From Zygnema cylindricum (Eukaryota > Streptophyta > Zygnematophyceae > Zygnematales > Zygnemataceae): DNA of 21,607 nt. The DNA lies in assembly GCA_037447655.1 (NCBI GenBank), contig JBBHKE010002586.1, positions 7,501 to 29,107 of the forward strand. The letters are read 5' to 3'. Made by a program: the position numbers and the translations under genes. Positions 17,484 to 21,607 of the stretch are shown piece after piece. Position 1 is the first letter of the stretch. Every line of letters begins with the position of its first letter. The notes beneath the pieces were generated by a model. That model was not told where the DNA came from and searched no databases. It saw only the letters and a list, made by a program, of their open reading frames with translations.

Positions 17484-18332
17484 GAGGCTCCCTACAAGTT
17501 ACAGAGGCTCCGTACAAACAGTACATATGACATACATCCCTGAAAAGCCGGTGCAGTATCACGCTTGCTGAGGGTGGCGTTCCATCAGGATTTTCTGTAG
17601 TTGTACGGCCAACAAGGCCAATATTACAGGATGCCACATTTTGAACGATGTTCTTCCGCGCAGGGTCTGTAATCCACGTGCTCAAAATTGAGTGATACCA
17701 CGTAAGATAAGATCTTACATTGAAAATCGTCAAATAGTTTTTAGTTTTTACACCGACCAACTTCAACTCGAAATCTTCATTTGGATACCATGTATGTGCG
17801 GACCAGGTCATCGTACCACACAAATTTTGTACTCTTTGCAGACGCTTGTCAGATGCCAGCTCAATTTTTTAGGGTTTCTGTTTTTTCGCGCGACGAATGA
17901 GCGCTGCCACAAATAGTGTGACGAATGGCTGGTAACAAAAATGGCGCGATGAAAGCTCGTTACGAGATTACTTTTGTGATTTCGGTTGGATTTCTGAATG
18001 TATATATCATGTGCGAAATTTTTCGATTTCCATTGGTTGCCATCTTGACACGTATGCTCATTATCCAACTTGTCGCCGCTCAAATATTTATGTAAATGGT
18101 GATGTACCTCCTCGAGGTAGCGGTACATCACCATTTACAGAAACTTTCGAAGCGAATGCTTCGCGAAAAAACATCCAACGGTCATTGTTACCTCCCAGAC
18201 CTTTGGAGAATATTGGCAAGATTCTCTGTAATGTTGTTCGCTTATAAAAACAAAATAAGAGGTACGATGTAGTACGGAGAGGTCCGGATTTCTGTAAACA
18301 ACCTCACTTTTCGTCTGATGGAACGCCACCCT
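17484..18332. mobile_element. Family G element, copy B
   Basis: This is in the same orientation as copy A, 1976 bp downstream, and nearly identical. Termini are AGGGTGGCGTTCCATCAG at 17571-17588 and its complement at 18315-18332, giving a 762-bp element. As in copy A, 87 bp outside the left terminus (17484-17570) are also shared, whereas homology on the right stops exactly at the terminus. The internal palindrome is at 18091-18108 / 18122-18139. Its loop TCCTCGAGGTAGC contains the palindrome CCTCGAGG, which is eroded in copy A. Confidence 0.75.
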
Positions 18333-18457
18333 TGAGTTGCCGAATAATTTGGCGCATGATTTCGTGATTTCGTGTGAGTATGAAATATAGTTTGCAGTGC
18401 GAATATATATTTTGAAGGGAATTGCTAATCGCAGAGACGATTTTTGCTGCGCGCAGG

Positions 18458-19788
18458 TACACCGCGAATCGTAATTAGAGTAATGAAAAAATTAGAGTAA
18501 AAAAACAAAAAAAAAACAATTAGGGCAAGGTTCCATTAGGGGAAAAATGACGTTGTTTACTGAAAGCCGTACTGTTTCGTACAGTGCCGTACCAAAGAAA
18601 AAAAAAATGTCAGAAAAACAAGGCTACTGAATGAGGGATTTGATTCTCCACGTTTATGGGCGTAAACGTGGACCGTCGGATGTATTATCGGATACGCCGT
18701 CGTCTGACACTTTCAGTTCGCAACAAGTGACCCGGAGTAGGTCAATTCTCAGCGCCTGAACGAATACCGTCGTGCCTCGTGGAAAAGTGAACAAATATCC
18801 ACGACGACCGCGCGACCACATGGGTACACGTCGCATATGACATGTGCCTTCCGCCAGGGAGGATGCGAGGCCACCGGAAGCCGCAAGAAAATCTTTGACG
18901 GAAGATATTGTTTCACGCTTCTGTTGGTATCCACTAACCATTCTGACATTTTCGTACGCTTTTACATATCTTACGTTTCGTCCGCCCGTACATATTTAAT
19001 TCAATACGTCGTACAAGTCACTTTTTACCTTTCGCTGGTACAAATATGTGGTCACAATTTGCTCTCATAGATTCTTTGAAGATTACCAGAATCGTATTCA
19101 TCTATTACGTGAACCAATAAAAATGTGCCACGCAAAACAAATGTCGGTTACTGACCCGACACAATGGAACGATCGCCTCAGTAAACGAATTTTTGACGTT
19201 TACAGAGAGCGCCTAATGGAACAACGCTCTTAGAGTAATGAACTCTAATTTATGTGATAGAACTTTTTCACAGTCGAAGTTTACTCTAATTTATTTAAGT
19301 ACTCTATATTGGGTTATGTCGGCAATAAATTTGCGCGCTGAAATTATAAACATTAAATTAAGTGGACGTACAAATTCTGTCAGTCCGTATAGTTTTGACG
19401 TCATTATGACGTTAGTATTATTTGTCGCGCTGAATGTCAGTTAGTGTTCACACTGACGTCGATGTTGTCGATGGACGAGAGTTATGCGAACGGCTTTTTT
19501 TCGATGTGATTGAATTTTTGTTTAGTCCGATTTCACGTGCGAGCGCGATTGTATTAAATCATTATTTGTACCTTTGTACTTAAAAAAGTAAAGTTTTGCA
19601 CGGTCAAACGTCGTCCGTACTCCACACTATTTAAAACGAACCTATAATACAATTCTGTTACGCTAATTAAACTTACCTAAATTAGAATAATTAAAAAATT
19701 AGAATCGTTTACTCTATTTGATGTCATAGAGTCAAAATTTCGAGCGACCGAATTAGAGTAATTTACTCTAATTACGATTCGCGGTGTA
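18458..19788. mobile_element. CACCGCG-TIR non-autonomous DNA transposon, copy 2
   Basis: The termini form a 24-bp perfect inverted repeat starting CACCGCGAATCGTAATTAGA, flanked by TA at 18458-18459 and 19787-19788. Without the nested insertion (18523-19229 plus one TTA) it is about 617 bp, close to the 626 bp of copy 1. Interior sequence is colinear with copy 1, including a 68-codon frame at 19238-19444 that matches 268-474. TTAGAGTAA / TTACTCTAA words recur at both ends. No transposase is present. Confidence 0.85.
18523..19229. mobile_element. PIF/Harbinger-like element nested in copy 2
   Basis: Inverted termini GGGCAAGGTTCCATTAGG (18523-18540) and CCTAATGGAACAACGCTC (19212-19229) agree at about 14 of 18 positions, with GTTCCATTAGG perfect. 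TTA flanks both sides (18520-18522 and 19230-19232), and copy 1 shows the uninserted site (CAATTAGAGTTATGAACGC). A TTA duplication fits PIF/Harbinger. The 707-bp interior has CpG-richer parts and short ORFs on both strands (18654-18941 minus, 19048-19233 plus). No DDE transposase or Myb-like domain is recognisable. It could contain captured host sequence. Confidence 0.75.
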
Positions 19789-20591
19789 GTTGTCAGAAAT
19801 TGTACATTTGAAGTACGGTTTCGTACAGGCTACGTACCTTTAAGTTCAGATTTGACGGTCAACCCGTCGAACAAATTTGACTAGCGAAATATTGTAACGG
19901 CGGTTAAAAAAGTGTCGCACTTGCGAACGTCGACCGTCATAAAAAAAAAAACAATTCACACGGCCGGAGCAGGTTTACTGTAACAAAACTGCGGCAGCCA
20001 CATATAAATAAATTGGCTGCGCGCGGGTAGTTTCTCACTTCACGTGAGCTCATCGATATTTATACGCGGGTACGATTTTTTATTTTGTACGAAGTTTATT
20101 TTGTTTCGTGCGAGTTTATACATGTTGTATGTCGTCCTTTAATTTGTGTCCAAGTTCAGTGTAACGGTTTGCGATTAGATTCCATTTTTTAGGCTAACGG
20201 TGAGTCTCTGTGTGCTTAAGTAAGGGTTTTTTTCTGTCGTTTTCCTGTAAAACTTAGAGCCGTACCGCGTAAGTTTCAATCGTACAATAAAATAGAAAAA
20301 TAGAGAAGAACATTTTGCGTCATCATCGAATTTAAAATGTACTACATGTTGTCGTCTTGTGTTTTTCGACCCACTTCGACGACAAAAAACGTCATCTTCA
20401 AACTTATCTTTAAAATACAGGGCCGATGTGTTTTAAAATTAGGGATTTTCTACAAACAAATAGGAACACGTATTCGCACGTGTAATGTTTTGTTCAAAAA
20501 CTTCAAACGAATTCAAGCGACGTGGAAGTGTACACGATTCGCTATGGAAGATTTATGCCTATTAACCAGACTTGCATTCAGTCCTTTTTCC
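19789..20591. other. Region with a possible promoter but no supported gene
   Basis: A TATAAATA at 20003-20010 lies inside CAGCCA...TGGCTG arms. About 190 bp later AACG|GTGAGTCT (near 20200) looks like a 5' splice donor, so a plus-strand transcript with a non-coding first exon is conceivable. The later plus frame at 20337-20615 has no recognisable domain. CGTACGG / TTTCGTACAG words near 19815 resemble 18566-18598 within the nested element. No gene is called. Confidence 0.25.
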
Positions 20592-21128
20592 TCAAATTCC
20601 TCCTCCCCACTGTGATACTTCATTGAAAATTCCCTTGAGTGATCCAGTTTCACGATTATACCCCAACTGATCCTCTAATTCCGATGACTTATCTTGTAAT
20701 TCCTTCAAATTAATAAATTTTTGATGTTTCAGTTGTGATTTCAGTATAGGATTCAGATAGTTCAAGAAATGCAACCTAGCCATTTCATAGGTCAAACCTA
20801 TGACATGAATGCTAGATGAGTCAAATTCCACAATATAATCTTTCACAGATCCAGTCTGCTTACAGTCCATCCACTTTTTTTCCATTCTGGATTTATAAGT
20901 AACATACAAGAAACGCGATTTGATCGCGGTTTTAAAAGTTTCCCAATCAACATTATTAGGAATAAAATTAGAACTTCTGTGAATCAAAAATGAAATCGGG
21001 TAAAAATAAAAATAGAATATAATTTCCCCAATAAATTTGCTGCAGGTTTGAAGTCCTATGATTGTTCCAATCGAAGAATTTTTATCCTTAACAAATCCTT
21101 TGAAATATATCAAAATGTGAGAAATCAA
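20592..21128 (-). pseudogene. Ty3/Gypsy-type gag fragment
   Basis: The 178-codon minus-strand frame contains a retrotransposon gag core at about residues 62-145 (roughly 20945-20690). It has WETFKTAIKSRF at 62-73, KQTGSVKDYIVEFDS at 90-104, a GLTYEMARLHF segment and NPILKSQL. This order (W..F...RF, then Q.GSV.DY..EF, then the F....L.P.L motif) is that of the plant Ty3/Gypsy gag capsid region. Residues 1-60 do not look like the usual upstream part, suggesting a frame disruption. There is no zinc knuckle, protease or polymerase downstream before the stop at 20592-20594. It is a truncated, non-functional remnant, and no flanking LTR was identified. Confidence 0.7.
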
Positions 21129-21209
21129 TCAGACATTCAAAGTAAGTTAGTGCAAATTTAATTCTTCAATTTCCCAAACGATGATGCAAAAGGTAAAAAT
21201 CTCCCCACA

Positions 21210-21280
21210 AATTTTGCAACAGCAAAATTGAAAGCTCTTTAAAGGTAAGGTTCAACCATAAATTTTGCAACAGCAAAATT
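21210..21280. repeat. Two direct copies of a 20-bp palindrome
   Basis: AATTTTGC-AACA-GCAAAATT occurs at 21210-21229 and again at 21261-21280, both followed by GAAA. Each is a perfect 8-bp-stem inverted repeat with the same four-base loop. They lie beside the gag fragment and could be part of the retroelement or its insertion context. Confidence 0.85.
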
Positions 21281-21607
21281 GAAAAACTCTCAAGTGTGAC
21301 AATTTAGGGTTTGAAAAGTTTTAAGTCATTTATGGACTCCTTTGCTCTTGAAGAAGTAAAGTGCTCCACTTTCTTTCTCCACCATTAGCAAATTTCTCAT
21401 TTCCCACTACATCAAGATCTTTTGTTCTATAATCCTCACCTCCTCACCCTTTATGGCTTCAAGCCCTCCCTCTACACATTAATCATTGCTAGGAGAAGGC
21501 AAGTTTGTTTGGGCTCTAGGTAATTGGAGTGAGCTTCAGCGGTGGCTACACTGCCCACCCCGCCTTAGTCCTTAGGACCTGAGCACGCCCCACATCTAAC
21601 CAGCGGC
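21281..21607. other. Unassigned right edge
   Basis: About 330 bp show no ORF of note, no terminal repeat and no RNA gene. The last 90 bp are richer in G+C and could belong to a repeat continuing beyond the window. Confidence 0.4.

Noticed and set aside
15508-18332. Interpretation of family G as a Helitron
   Set aside because: There is no 5' TC or 3' CTRR end with a terminal hairpin, and clear terminal inverted repeats are present instead.

Overview
This is plant-like nuclear DNA, about 60% A+T. It has GT-AG introns, long A/T and purine or pyrimidine tracts, many nested DNA transposons and a ten-base assembly gap (11097-11106). No prokaryotic operon, CRISPR array, rRNA or tRNA was seen. The plant assignment rests on two spliced genes whose protein families and splice style fit land plants. 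The species cannot be named from the sequence.

Two genes can be rebuilt with confidence. (1) On the plus strand, 3656-5390, a two-exon gene encodes a 444-residue armadillo-repeat protein without a U-box. It has a TATA box, a pyrimidine-rich leader and a short upstream ORF that overlaps its start codon. (2) On the minus strand, 15348-8583, a seven-exon gene encodes a 241-residue homologue of the spliceosome-associated C9orf78 / HCA59 / Tls1 family. All six splice junctions keep the reading frame. None of its exons gives a recognisable long ORF, and the assembly gap lies in its fourth intron.

The rest is mainly mobile DNA stacked in layers. The left end (1-2650) holds an old copy of a family whose TIR starts AGGGTGGCG, called family G here. 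A TA-flanked CACCGCG-TIR element interrupts it at 200-829, and a hAT element with an 8-bp target duplication interrupts it at 1099-2635. The hAT element is itself interrupted by a PIF/Harbinger-like element (1706-2401, TSD TAA). On the right, two nearly identical copies of family G (15508-16354 and 17484-18332) form a direct repeat; the first sits in the promoter of the C9orf78-like gene. A second CACCGCG element (18458-19788) contains another PIF/Harbinger-like insertion (18523-19229, TSD TTA). Paralogous empty sites inside the window confirm several of these insertions.

Introns of the C9orf78-like gene hold further MITE-like elements, a three-unit tandem repeat, and a CpG-richer island with ACGTG, TTGACT and CCAAT motifs. 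The right edge (20592-21607) contains a Ty3/Gypsy gag fragment and a pair of palindromic repeats. I found no convincing new multi-gene system. The most notable content is the internally verifiable transposon stratigraphy, the 87-bp flank duplicated together with family G, and the regulatory-looking island in intron 4.
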